Below, one piece after another: positions 23,001 to 35,000 of a DNA stretch of 64,000 nt. This DNA comes from Cryptomeria japonica (lineage: Eukaryota > Streptophyta > Pinopsida > Cupressales > Cupressaceae): contig NC_081407.1 of NCBI RefSeq assembly GCF_030272615.1, positions 97,507,897 to 97,571,896 on the forward strand. Reading direction: 5' to 3'. The notes below the pieces were generated by a model. The model was not told the DNA's origin. It ran no database searches and saw only the letters and a list, made by a program, of their open reading frames with translations. Within the stretch, counting starts at the first letter, position 1, and every line of letters starts with the position of its first letter. Made by a program: the position numbers and the translations under genes.

Positions 23001-26000
23001 ATATGTAGATCCTTTTTTCTAATGTCGCCCGTCCTTATAATTATAGTTCTATCTAATATGTGTTCTTTTATTTTATTTAGAGTTAGCTTTCAAGACTGTA
23101 TCTTTCTTATCCGAGTGGAGAGGCCAATAGGTTGTAATGTATATAATCGCTGCTATTCTAATCGCGCTATATAATCTAACCACCCAACTATAGTAGCGGT
23201 AGGGCCCTCCTATCCGACTCTCCCAACTACAGTTTAGTTCGCCACCGGCTCTATACATACATACATACATATATATAGTTAAACATGCGTTTTTAGTTGT
23301 GAGCATTACATGTGCCAAGAAGATCACTAACAAAGTGAAAAAAGGGGGAAACTGGAGAAAAAGAAACGAGTTTGCATTAGAGTCAGAAGCAGAAATGTTA
23401 TTTTTACTCACTGAAAAATGCTGTAATCTGAATGAACTTACGTAGAGAGCAAAATACCTTTCGGCGAGCCTCATTTGCCAAGATATCATCGTCTTTTAGG
23501 AAAACTGCAAGTTCTTCATCTTCATCAGCTTCTGCTTTTGCAGCAGCTGCACTTTTTGTTCTATGGATGTATTCTGCTTTACAATATTTGTTCCAAAAAT
23601 CTATTTCACTCATCTGTTATGACAACTAGAATCAGCATTACTTGACGCTACTTGCAAATTATTTTTTGACAATATAAGTCCATCTATTTAATTAGCCTAA
23701 CTATTGTTGTAAGCTTGAAAGAGAATTTTTTTATAAGAAAAACAATCAATAGAAAGGAAGGAATCTCACCTTTTTGGGCACATTCATTAGAAAAGCACGA
23801 TGCACAGCTGGTTTTTCAGCGAAGATCTGCAGCATCCAATTCATCACATAAAAGCTTGATCTCCTGATGTCTTCATGAAATTACTCAACCAAAACTAAAA
23901 TTTTAAAAAATTTATGCAGAGTCACACAGTAAGCATTTAAACTCAATCTATATCAGATAAAAGATTAAAGATGTTAACCTGAACCAGAGCAATGTAAAAC
24001 ATAGGAAAGGAAAATATATATAAGGATGCATACAGATGAAAGCACTCAACAAGGAGTTTAAGGAATAACATAATGCCAATATTTTAGTAGACATAAAATA
24101 TCGCGTACAAAAATCCTACAATGCAAATACCATACATGAATGTAAATATGGTTGCAGCCTAGTTATTTGGAGACATGGAGTATAGGTACCAGTCGAGGAA
24201 AAGGGGCGCCAACCAAATTTGAGTATGGAAATAACTGACTGAGGAGACATATATATTACAAATAAATTTAGTCACCAGAAAGTGTGGGTACAACTCTACA
24301 GGCACAGGGGCATGGTCCATGTTCCTGTAATAGAGTTCCTTGGTAACTATGGTTGCGAGCTACCCACACAGTAAATGGCAGGTTAGAAAGCCAATTTTTT
24401 ATTTGCTAAAAGTCAAAGTCCATGATCATATAAAATATTGCACAAGCTAAAGCTAAAAGAAAGATTGGAGATCTGTCAGTGAATGTCCAAATAATACTGA
24501 TTAGAAATACTCCTCTGCCATTTTTCATTTTGTTCTTTGCATTCAGAACTAATCAATTAACATTTAAAATATTAAAACCCACCCAATTAGTTAACATTAT
24601 TAAAGAGAATGAAAATGCGAACTGCTTTCCATTGTTGTAAATGAAGTTCTTCTGTCACTATTCCCAGAATCCTGTGAATTCTTAGGCGGAAATAAACCTG
24701 TAAAATTTGTATGAAGTTGCTTTGATTTGAATGTCCAGGCATCTACCATCATCTATATCTGTAGACACCTAAAATTGTCCTATCTAATTAAATAAATATT
24801 TTTATTTATTTAATTATTTTAAGCCTAATTCTTCTATTAATTAAATAAATCTTTATTTACTTAATTAATTCATTTATCCTTTTCTAGACTTATTTCTCAT
24901 TTAAATAAATACTTTTATTTATTTAAATTATCCTTTTCTAATTTTTTGTCTTTTTTGTTTTTTTAAAGCAAGTTCTGCCTAGGGGGCAGTACCCATTATA
25001 TTTCCAAGAGAAAAACTTTACAAAGGGTGAAGGAGATGCCACTCCTTATACTAACATCCATAGGGGATCAGTTATAAAGATACTTGATCCCATTACCTAT
25101 GACCACCAGCATATCTCCTACTCCTTCTGGAAAGAGATCATCATTTTCTGAAGAAAGGCTGCAAACCTATCCATACTGTTTTCCCCCATTATGCCAGCCT
25201 TGAAAATGGACCAAGCCTTCTGCATCTTCTTCTTTTTCCCTACTGACTGCAAATTGAAGTATCCCAGCATACACCCATCTGCAGGAATGGAGACAATCCC
25301 ATCCAAAGCTCTCATCACCTCCAAGTAAATCCCTTCCTCCACCGTCCTGTGCAGAATGCCATTTGCCGACAGAGCATGGCCCAGTACCTGAATGATGGGT
25401 TGGAACAAATCTTCCATCAGCCTTCCATCATGGACATGACCCCCAGACCAGTCCAAGAATGTCAACCACGGTCTTTTTTTCTTGTTCATTGACTTTTTTG
25501 AAAAGTCGCTCTACCTGCTCCTTGGGCGATTCCTCCAAACCAATCACCTTGCTGCACTTATAGACGATGCCTAAATGCTCTGCCATTATCCCTTATGCTA
25601 AAACAAGGCCGAATATGAGTCCATAAATAGACCTCCCCTCTGCCCGAGCGTCAATGGCACCCAAATCTATAAAGCTTGGGACAATCTGACTGTCAGTCGC
25701 ATTGTTCCCAAGCATACTTCCTTGTGTAAAAAGTAAATGAAACTATCCACAGGAGAGAACTCCAATCTGGGATTCCATCACCCTCTACTTATAGCCGTCG
25801 AAAGCTGCTAAACTTATCCAATTCCAGACTTCAGGATTGAAAACAAATCAAAGGATATGATCTCCTTTAGTCCAATTGGCATCATGTCGTCCCTACCAAA
25901 ATCTCTGGCAAGATCCTCCTCAATCCCCATGTTCGCCAGATAGTCTGCTGCTTTGTTGCCTTCTCGATACATATGTTGAATATGGTAATCACCTAGAGAA

Positions 26001-29000
26001 TTCAAAAGCAAATTAATCCTCGGGATCCAACTCTGCAACTGCTAGCTTTGGAATACGGAATTGATCACTCCATTAAGGATGACCTGAGAGTCTCCTTCAA
26101 TTACGAGTTTGACAATCCCATTATTAACACACCACCGAAGCCCTGCCTCCAGCGCGGAGATCTCTGCCACATTGTTGGTAACAACTCCTACCGGACCCGA
26201 TATGGCACGCACCACCTCACCAACTTCGTTTCTGATGATAGCTCCCAGACCACTCCGACCCGGATTCCCCCTACTTGCACCATCGAAATTTAATTTCATC
26301 CACCCTGACGATGGGGCCTGCCACTTAGCATTTTTTCTTTTTGCTTTTCTGTCATTTAATCTATGATTACCACTCTGCTTAAAAGTCCAAAGTTTTCCCC
26401 ATTTCAAAGTCCCACTTCAATAGGAATTTATAATTCTTCCCTTGAATTCTTCCGTTTACAAATTCCTCTATCACACCTTTAATTTTTGCCTTTAGGAACA
26501 GCATTTCTAATACTTCTTCCTTGAAAATCCTTCTGTTGGATTCCTTCCAAACATGCCAGATCAACAAATAGGGACAAACCAACCAGAGCATTCCCCATTT
26601 AGAGTGTCTCCCATTAATCGGCCAGGAAATGAGAAAATCCTTAAAACTTTGATTTTTGGCAATGAAGCATTGCAACATTTCTAGGAGCCAATCCCAACAA
26701 TCACTGGCGTATGGGCACCAATAGAGAAGATGATCGGCCGATTCCTCCTCCTGTTTACACATGATACACCAATTTGGCCCCGAAATCCCGATCGATTTCA
26801 ATCTGCTACCAATAAGGATCCTACCCTGAATAGCAATCCATAGGAAAGCCCCAGCTTTCGGTAAAGTCCACTTACCCCAGCACAAGATCGAGGGCCAATC
26901 ATTATTCCTCTCTCTTCCTCAAAAGCTCGTAGCCAAGATTGACTCTATAATCGCCCGATTTGGATGCACTCCAAAGCAGGCTGTCTTCCTCGTCTGTGGG
27001 AAACACCTTTTTGCTCTGAATCTGAGAACCGTATGTGATTGATTTGATGCCAATCCCCCACACTCCTCCACAACAAAGAGGAGGAAGAATTGGGTAGTGT
27101 TTGAAAATAGTCTGCCACCCACGGGCCTACAGATGATTCAATCTAGTTGACCCAGTCTGTCTTCGAATAAATCTGCTAATGGGTCCCCATTCCAAGAATC
27201 GCGCCAAAACCTCGTTCTTTTGCCATTGCCAATCTTCCAAGTTAGGTGCTTTGTGATGAACTTGCGACTCTCCCAAATGAACCTCCAAAACGGAGAACCT
27301 CGGACTGAATTGGCCACGATCAGGATTCTGTCAAGGCAATTTGAATCTAAATATTTAGCAACCAATATTCTGCACCAAAGTTTCTTGGGGAATTTATACA
27401 TTTTCCACGCTAGCTTAGCGCCTAAAGCCAGATTTTGCAAATTCATCTTTCTTAAACCTGCCCCACCCTCTTCCTTGATCATACATGCAGTGTCCCAATT
27501 AATCAAAGGAATCTTCCTATCCTCCTTAGAACCTTCCCACAGGAATTTCTTAAGCAAACCGTCAAGAGACGAGAAGGCTCTACCTGATAACCTGTAGCAT
27601 GACATTATCCTTTTCTAAATTAAATAAATACTTTTATTTATTTAATTCATCCCACTTCCTCTATTAATTAATTAAACTTTTATTTATTTAATTAATTCAT
27701 TAGCCTTTTCTACCTATGACACATGTCATTCATCTCTTAATTCCTACACCACCTACCCTCTCATTATTTTCTTATTTCCTCTACCTACCCTCCAATCCTA
27801 GCCGACCGTCTATCTTTTACACCTCTCAATCTTATCCCTCCATTTCTTATAGTGTCTTCTATATAAGAGGATATTCTCTTTCATTATCAACCCTATTCAA
27901 CTACTAGCACTTCCAAGCATTTTATAATTCAAACTTTCATATGCAATCAAGCCTACTATCAACCACATTTTCGTTCTTTGTTGAGCTTTTGTGCACACAT
28001 AAAATCTAAGAGCAAATATATCAAGCAAGATCAATGGAGATAGGAAGAATGGAGATCCAAACCCTATTGGACATGTGATGGTATAATCTTTATGATTTGT
28101 TGATTTACATTGTCTTAGGTAATCTTCATATGTTATGGTGAATCTTTGTTGTTGTTAGGCTAGGGTTTTGTGGTTGAATTCATTTAGTCTTTCAATATTG
28201 TTGTTTCCATTTTTACCATAAACAATATCAAAATCCAACACACATGCACACCAGTAAAGAATAAAATTTCAGGGCAATACATTCCCCTCCTCAATCATCC
28301 TATAAGAGAAATCCTCACACTCAACAAAATCTTGGCTTGTTTCTAACTAATTTCAACCAAGAAATGAGCACAAAAGTTTTCAGTTTTCTTTTCCATCACA
28401 ACACCACTTAGAAAGAGGGCTGTTCTATTATTACTTGGCTACAAAAAATATAGGTTTTCTCTTCAAAATTGACCTTCCCATGCCTATGAAGCTAATTGGT
28501 TGCCAGAGTCCAAAATAAATTATAGCGTTGAACATTCACATATGTAGCCTTCACAGGAAGTGATCAACATAAACAAGAAGTTCAACAAGCTATATCAGTA
28601 CACATGTTCTCCTTCTATCTTTCCCATAAAATATGGAAACAGTGCACAAAACCTGTAAACATTACTTATGATGTAGCTTAGAGAAGACCAAAGCTTGTAA
28701 AATTTTCTTGCTAGATTTAAAGGTTTTCCTTTACATTTTATAGTTCTCTCAAAGTTCATGCAATGACAACAGGTGTCACCAACTCATTTCATGGTATCTT
28801 ATACATATTTTTCGCTAACCTTTGGCTTGCTTCCATCAAAGTGAGCGAGGACATGCCAAATGGCAGCTGCCCACTTCATCTTGCCTAGGCTATGTATGTT
28901 TGTTTATCTTTGTTATTTTTCAAACTTAACGAGATCATAACTTTTGTCACAAGATATATGTTTCCACTGTCAGGTGACATTTTAAAGGGAAAATGAGGAG

Positions 29001-32000
29001 GAAATAAATGTTCATAACATTCTTTGTTTTCCCATAGGATATTTTTAAAAAGCTTTTAATATCTTATTATAGATTTTAAATCTTTATAGAATCTATCTTC
29101 GAAGAAGGTATGAGATGGTGGCAAGTGTCACCACCACTATGCATGTTTTCTAACTGTTTCAAAAGCAATTTTTTAAAGTTTTTTTTCATTTGTTCTCAAG
29201 AGGAATAAATTAATTAATAAATCATTAATTACTTAGGTCCCCTATAGTTTTATTCACTTAAAATAAACTTAGGAAGTTAAAAGTGCTTTTCTATATTTAC
29301 ATCGAGTTATATTTAGCTCATGTTGTATAATAGAATTGGATGAGGACACTTTTCATGAACTGACTTAATCCAGGTTTATTCAGTTAATCAATACATGCAT
29401 ATCAGTCATGATTTCTTGAATCAATCTTTCTCTCAAAGTTGCATAGCATAAAATCATGCTTTTTTCTCTTCAGATGTGATAGGCGTTTTGGTTGCAAATG
29501 AATTATAGGAGCTATGCGGTACGCTATCAACTCAGATGTGGTAACAGAGTATAGATTTGTAGCTTCCTGTCCAAATTATGAGAGATGTGGCCTTTAGAAA
29601 AAAAAATTGGCTCATCCTAGGGAAAAACATAAATCATTGTTGGATCTAGAACGACCAAAACCATAACAATCGCCTCTCCAAATGCTAAAATTTAAGTTGA
29701 AAAAAGTAAAAAGAAATTAGCAGCAAGGTGTGTACACACAAGAATCTGTACGATTGTATGGGCCTACACGCAATCCTAGCTACCATTAATTTCTCTATGT
29801 TAGCGCAAGTAAAGGTCTTCATAAAAAAAATCAAATTTTTTTAAATCAAAAAAGGCAAATTTTCCAACAAAGAAAACTAAAAAATAGGGTGAAACATGCA
29901 CTAGGGTATAAGCCGTACCCTAGGAGCGCTACGACGGCAGGCACAAATCACGTCAAAGGTCCCCCAATGGCATCCTCCCACTCCTTGACAATCACTCATC
30001 CCATGGATGATAAAATCCTCACCAGCAACAACACTTTCTCTCGTCTAACTGGCCAACCAAAGGTTGACAATGTTAAACCCTCACATTCGCACTATTACCA
30101 CCCGACTGCAACCCAGTTGTCACCACTCTGCGGCATTGTTACTACCCCTATAAGCTGCATCACTCCATCAAGCCAGCAAAAATCTACCATCCAAGCACTC
30201 AAGAATATTTCACTAGCAATTGGAATACACCACACTTTTTCCGACCATTTTTTTCCAATGAGAAAATCATTTTCTAACATTAGGGAAAATTCGTTGGCCT
30301 CATTGATACGGACCCCATCTTGCCCCCTCCTAGCCCCATGTGCCCTAAGAGAGAGATCTCATTCATTTGGCCATAACTTGGACATGCAAAGTTGAAATTG
30401 GGCAAACAAAATGTCATTGAAAAGTTGGTTCCGAGCACTTTTCAATGGTGCAAGTCTCATCATCTAATTTTGTTGTTGGTACATTTTGTGCTCAGCCAAA
30501 GTTATATCATCATTTTGTGTTTTTGAGCTCTCAACTTTTTTTCTCTATCTCTAATTTTCAGAATTCTTGCAATTTTGGAAAGGTATTTCAAAGCCCTTTA
30601 GATCTATCCACACACTTTTTCCAAAATTTGCCTTATTCATTTTTTGTGTTTTCACAAGGTCAATTACTTGGACGTTTTGGCACCTAAAAAGGATCTATTT
30701 ACATGAGATGACTTCATGTAATTTTGCGTACATGCATTGAGGTTATAGTCTTTGATTTTTTTATTTTAAGTATCATGGGTTTTTTGTTCATCCTTCTATT
30801 GTCATCTTAGCAAATAATAATTGAGTCTTGATGAATGGCCATTGTAACACATCTCAGGTGGCTTGATCTTTTGCCTTATCTATGGACTCACACCTGAACC
30901 AACCACACCAGAGGGTAGATCATCTTGGAGTAATATCGTTAACCATGTTGTAGGAGCAATTTGTTCTAGTGTTGATTCTGACACTATGTTGTATTGGACA
31001 TCAATTGTCCCCAAACACTTTGGAATTAACTTTGGGAGATCCATGGAGACCATCATATCTCTCCATTCGCAAAGGATCATGCTACATATTGTCTCATTGA
31101 TCTTGCAGATGCAGATTGTATACCATTCTATGATAATACTTTGGAGGAGCTTGAGTATATCACTAGTCTTGCATGTGTTGTTGTTCTTTGGATTCGGATT
31201 CCTTATTCATCATGTTTATGTGACTAGCTTCTCCAATCACCACTGGATTTGTTTCTTCGTAAGGGAACAAATGATGTTTGCAAGCAGTGGATCGTGTTGT
31301 CTTCAAGGTTTCATTCTTGGCATAGGAGCTACTTTTGTAATGTCCCCCTTTGTAAATGCCCTAATTTTTGCCCTAAAATCACAATTCCAAGTAAAACAAG
31401 AAATGAAATAGAGTTAGCAAAATCATTTACCAACTTAATTTGTGGAAAAAGATGGATCCTAGTTGAGACCCTACAAACATGTTAGGTAATCATCGAATCC
31501 ATAAAATAGATCTTCCCTACTAGAAACATTATCTTAATCAAAAGCATAGATCTTTCCTACTAGGGTCAGGAACATTAACTCAATCATGAGATATATCTAA
31601 TTCATTAACAAAATTCAATCATAAGAGAGTTAGGATAAGGAGGCATGATAGGGTGCCTGAAGTGATCCTCTACCCTAGTCCCAAGAGTGGAAATACCATC
31701 CCTCTTGGCCTCATGTGGCCCTTTGCCATCCATATGAGGGGGTGTGCCTAGTGAGGAATCATATAGACGTTCTCCCTCTTCTACCATCCTTATTCTCCTC
31801 CCTATCATTGAGGTTCCTTAATTCAATAGGCAACCATGGTAGAGGTTTGGGGAAGACTACAATAGGGTATCTGGAGCATCCTTCCCTTCTAGGAGGGGCA
31901 TCTCTTCCTTGTCTTGACCATTGCCTTTTCACTTGCTTTGGAATCGCTTCACTAATCTTAATGAACCACCTCTTAAAATCGCTTCTTAACGATTCTTTTT

Positions 32001-35000
32001 ATGCTTAAACAATCAATGGTTACTAAGTGTGAGATTGTCATTTGGAGAGGAAGAACGATCCATTATGCATATAAAATTTTTCATTCCTCGTGGCCTGCTA
32101 TAATGGACTGTTGCATGATTACAATTATTGATATTGTGTTGTAAGACAACTTCATACGACCTGTTTGTTGTTCATCTAATGTCAGATCGGGGGTATGACA
32201 ACTTCTTTAAGGGGGGATTCATATCATCATCTTCTCTCTCCTATGGAGTGGACATCTATGGTACTCATGTCACAAGCAGTCCTTGGGGATCACATTGAGT
32301 CCTTCTATCCTTCTTTCAATAGTGCATTTAATTCATTTTTCTCTCTTTTGGAGATGAGTTTTTTCCCATTTGGTTTTCTGTATTTCTCCAGTTATGAGAA
32401 ATTCCATTTATTTGTATAAAGGAACCTCATCAAACCTTGTAGTTGGAACCCATCCATTCATGCATTCATCATTATGAGTTTAGCTTCTACCTAAGTTGAT
32501 CTTAGGTAGGGGTGTTAAGAGTAATTATGTAATCACCTTGGTAATTAATTAATTAAACATTAATTACTTAGGTCCCCTATTACTTTATTCACTTAAGCTA
32601 AACTTAAGAGTGCTTTTCTAGATTTAGATTGATCTATATTTAAATCATGTTGTCTAATAAAAAAGGATGAGGACACTTGTCAATCTAACTTAATCCTTAT
32701 AAAAATAATATTGTAATTATTCTATAATGGTCATTCAGTTAGTTTAGGATCTTTCCTTTTCATGGTTAGTTCTTATTTAGAATGTTTTCTTTCGTGTTTC
32801 TATTCTAGATCGTTTCTGTTATGGAAAGATCCTCTTGTAATCTCTATTTAAGGAGGCTCATCTCCTTTGTAAATGCCAAATAACGAATTTTCATTTCATG
32901 GTATTAGAGCCGGGAAAGATTTTTTGACAATTTTAATTCGTGGTTTCATTACCTGGAATTTATTTCTAAAATCTTTTTTACGATTTTTTATGACAAATCG
33001 TGGTGTTGTTACCTGAATTATTTTTAGAAGTTTTTTGATCATTTTTTTTTAATAAAAATTGAACGACTTTCGTTGAGAAATCATGGTGGGTTTTCTGATT
33101 TTTTTCCAAAAAAAAATCATGGTGGGTTTTTCTGATTTTTTTCGAAAAAAAATCATTGTGGGTATCATGGCTTAGTTCTTTTTTGGCGAATTTTTTTAGT
33201 CAACAAATTAGTTGGTTTTCTAATTTTTTTCCACAAAAAAATATGCTAGGGTTTCTAGAAGTTTTTATTTCTATTTAATATTTGTAATGGTCGTGAGTAA
33301 AGTTTTTGAACGAACTCAGGGGTTTTGTATGATGTTCTCCTCAAAAATTGTCAATGGGTTTTATGATTTTCTCCACAAAAAAACATGGAGGGTTTTGCAC
33401 GATTTTCTCTTCGAAAATCTTGGTTTCTTTGTTTGTTTTTTACACGACTTTTTCAAACAAAAAACATGGGTTCTTTCTCTGTTGGAAAGTTTTTTTATTT
33501 TTTCCACAAAAAAATCATGAAGGGTATTGTTGTTTTCTAGGTTTTTTTATTTTTCCCATAATAAATCAAGACAGAATTTTTGTGCAAGTTTTGAGAAGCT
33601 GATCTCAGTGTCCCCAAATAAAGGGAGGGATGGCTTTCTTACCCAACATCATGTTGGAAGGATTGTGATCGAAGGATTGTGATCGAAGGATTATGGTAAA
33701 CTTGGTCATATCCAGAAATTCTGCAGAACCAAGGAGGGTCTCAGCAGTAGGCTCATGTCGTAACGCGTTCTAAGGAGAAGGGAGCAGCCCTCTATGCATT
33801 CGTGGCCAAATGACCTGTACATTATGTCACATCTTTTGTAGGGTAGTTAGTAGAATGACCATTAAGGGAGGGTATTAAAGTTATTTTGTAATGTTTCTAC
33901 AATAGTCATTCAATTAATTGGTTTAGGAACTTTCCTTTTCGTGGTCAGTTCTTATTTAGAATGTTTTCTTTCATGTTTCTATTCTAGATCATTTCCATTA
34001 TAAAAAGATCCTCTTGTAATCTCTATTTAAGGACCCTTCATCTCTTTTGTTAAATACTGAATAATAGTCATTTCAATCCTCACAATGTTTCTATAATAGT
34101 CATTCAATTAGTTGGTTTAGAATCTTTCCTTTTCGTAGTCAGTTCTTATTTAGAATGTTTTCTTTCATGTTTCTATTCTAGATCGTTTCCATTATAGAAA
34201 GATCCTCTTGTAATCTCTATTTAAGGATCCTTCGTCTCTTTTGTAAAATATCGAATAACGAATTATCATTTCAATCCTCACCTAACGTTTCATTCAAGGT
34301 TTTATCTTTATGCTTTTATAAGCATTCATTGTAATCATTGTATTCTATCCAAGTTTATTTAGTTAATCAATTCAGGCATATCAATCATGCATTCTTGGAT
34401 CAATCTTTCTATCAAGGTTGCATAGCATACAATCATGGCTTTTTCTCGTCAGATGTGATAGGCATTTCAGTTGCAGGTGATTCACTATCAACTCCAACAA
34501 TATATGTCCATATAATTCTTTGTTTTCCAATAGGATCTTCTTCAGAAGGTTTTAGTATGAAGGTATGAGATGGTGGCAAGTGTCACCGTCACTTTTATTC
34601 ATGAGAAAGTTTTGGTCTAAAATTTATATGCTTGCAATGCCTCCACTCTCCACATGGCTCCGTGAGTGATACATAATCCATTCAATTGTTGTTTTCTTTT
34701 CCTCTTGAGTTTCCTTTCTTCCTTTGTTGCAAGTAAGTGCACGAGGATTTGAAAATTTTCATGTTCTGGATATGTTTTACCCTGGATGATTTCCCTTATG
34801 ATGAATGTTTACCAAGGCATTTTCTTCCTACTCAAATGTGCAAGGAAGCAAAATGTATCACAATCTTCCTCAATTTCTTCCTGTCATTTATCTTTGGGTT
34901 TGTTTTTAATGTTTCTATAAAAAAAAATCAATCCCAATAAATTAAAATATTTCCTCTGGGTGGATTTGCATTCAGTGTTTTCCCTCAATTATTTTATTCA

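Larger units (their letters stand above)
24942..27603 (-). mobile_element. 5'-truncated L1-type LINE with RNase H, minus strand
   Basis: 2662 bp flanked by a perfect 15-bp duplication ATTATCCTTTTCTAA (24927-24941, 27604-27618). The low-coordinate end is a T-rich tract (poly-A tail on the minus strand). The content is the last part of a LINE ORF2: end of reverse transcriptase, zf-RVT zinc-binding part and RNase H, then an extra open stretch. The 5' part (endonuclease, catalytic RT) is absent, as usual for target-primed insertion. Confidence 0.93.
24760..28224 (+). mobile_element. Solo LTR (about 790 bp) split by a LINE, TSD ATATC
   Basis: Starts TGTAGACACCTAAAATTG and ends TTACCATAAACA, flanked by ATATC at 24755-24759 and 28225-28229. 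Without the LINE and one copy of its 15-bp target duplication the LTR is 788 bp. A TATA-like TATATAAG at 27860-27867 suggests plus orientation. The LTR is rich in AATAAATA(N)TTTATTTATT inverted repeats. Confidence 0.88.
32697..34350 (+). mobile_element. Non-autonomous LTR element, sister of 7058-9423, nested in an LTR
   Basis: LTR 32697-32898 is followed by primer site TGGTATTAGAGCC (32899). A purine tract AAGGGAGGG precedes a second LTR (33873-34075), and a third partial LTR copy follows (34084-34273), both ending TTTCAATCCTCAC. The interior has the same hairpin style as the 7-9 kb element and a short Gag zinc-knuckle relic. The unsplit paralogous site at about 29370 shows where it inserted (after CTTAATCC). 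The exact right end is uncertain. Confidence 0.75.
29195..34500 (+). mobile_element. Non-autonomous LTR element, nested and decayed
   Basis: Left LTR-like block about 29195-29540 and right block 32514-34500 share ATTAATTACTTAGGTCCCCTA, AGGATGAGGACACTT and CAATCTTTCTNTCAARGTTGCATAG. The right block starts TGTTAAGAGTAATT directly after a purine tract AGGTAGGGG. It is itself split by another element at 32697. The interior (about 29550-32513) has no recognisable pol and holds a solo LTR (31336-32200). Ends are approximate and no target duplication was established. Confidence 0.5.

Noticed and set aside
23073-23489. 138-codon minus-strand frame reaching the TFB1 BSD2 exon
   Set aside because: It is intronic sequence in another frame; the true exon ends at 23458 with a GT donor.
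30863-31411. 182-codon plus-strand frame as a membrane protein
   Set aside because: Hydrophobic runs come from T-rich sequence, and the frame continues into the start of a solo LTR at 31336; no family recognised.
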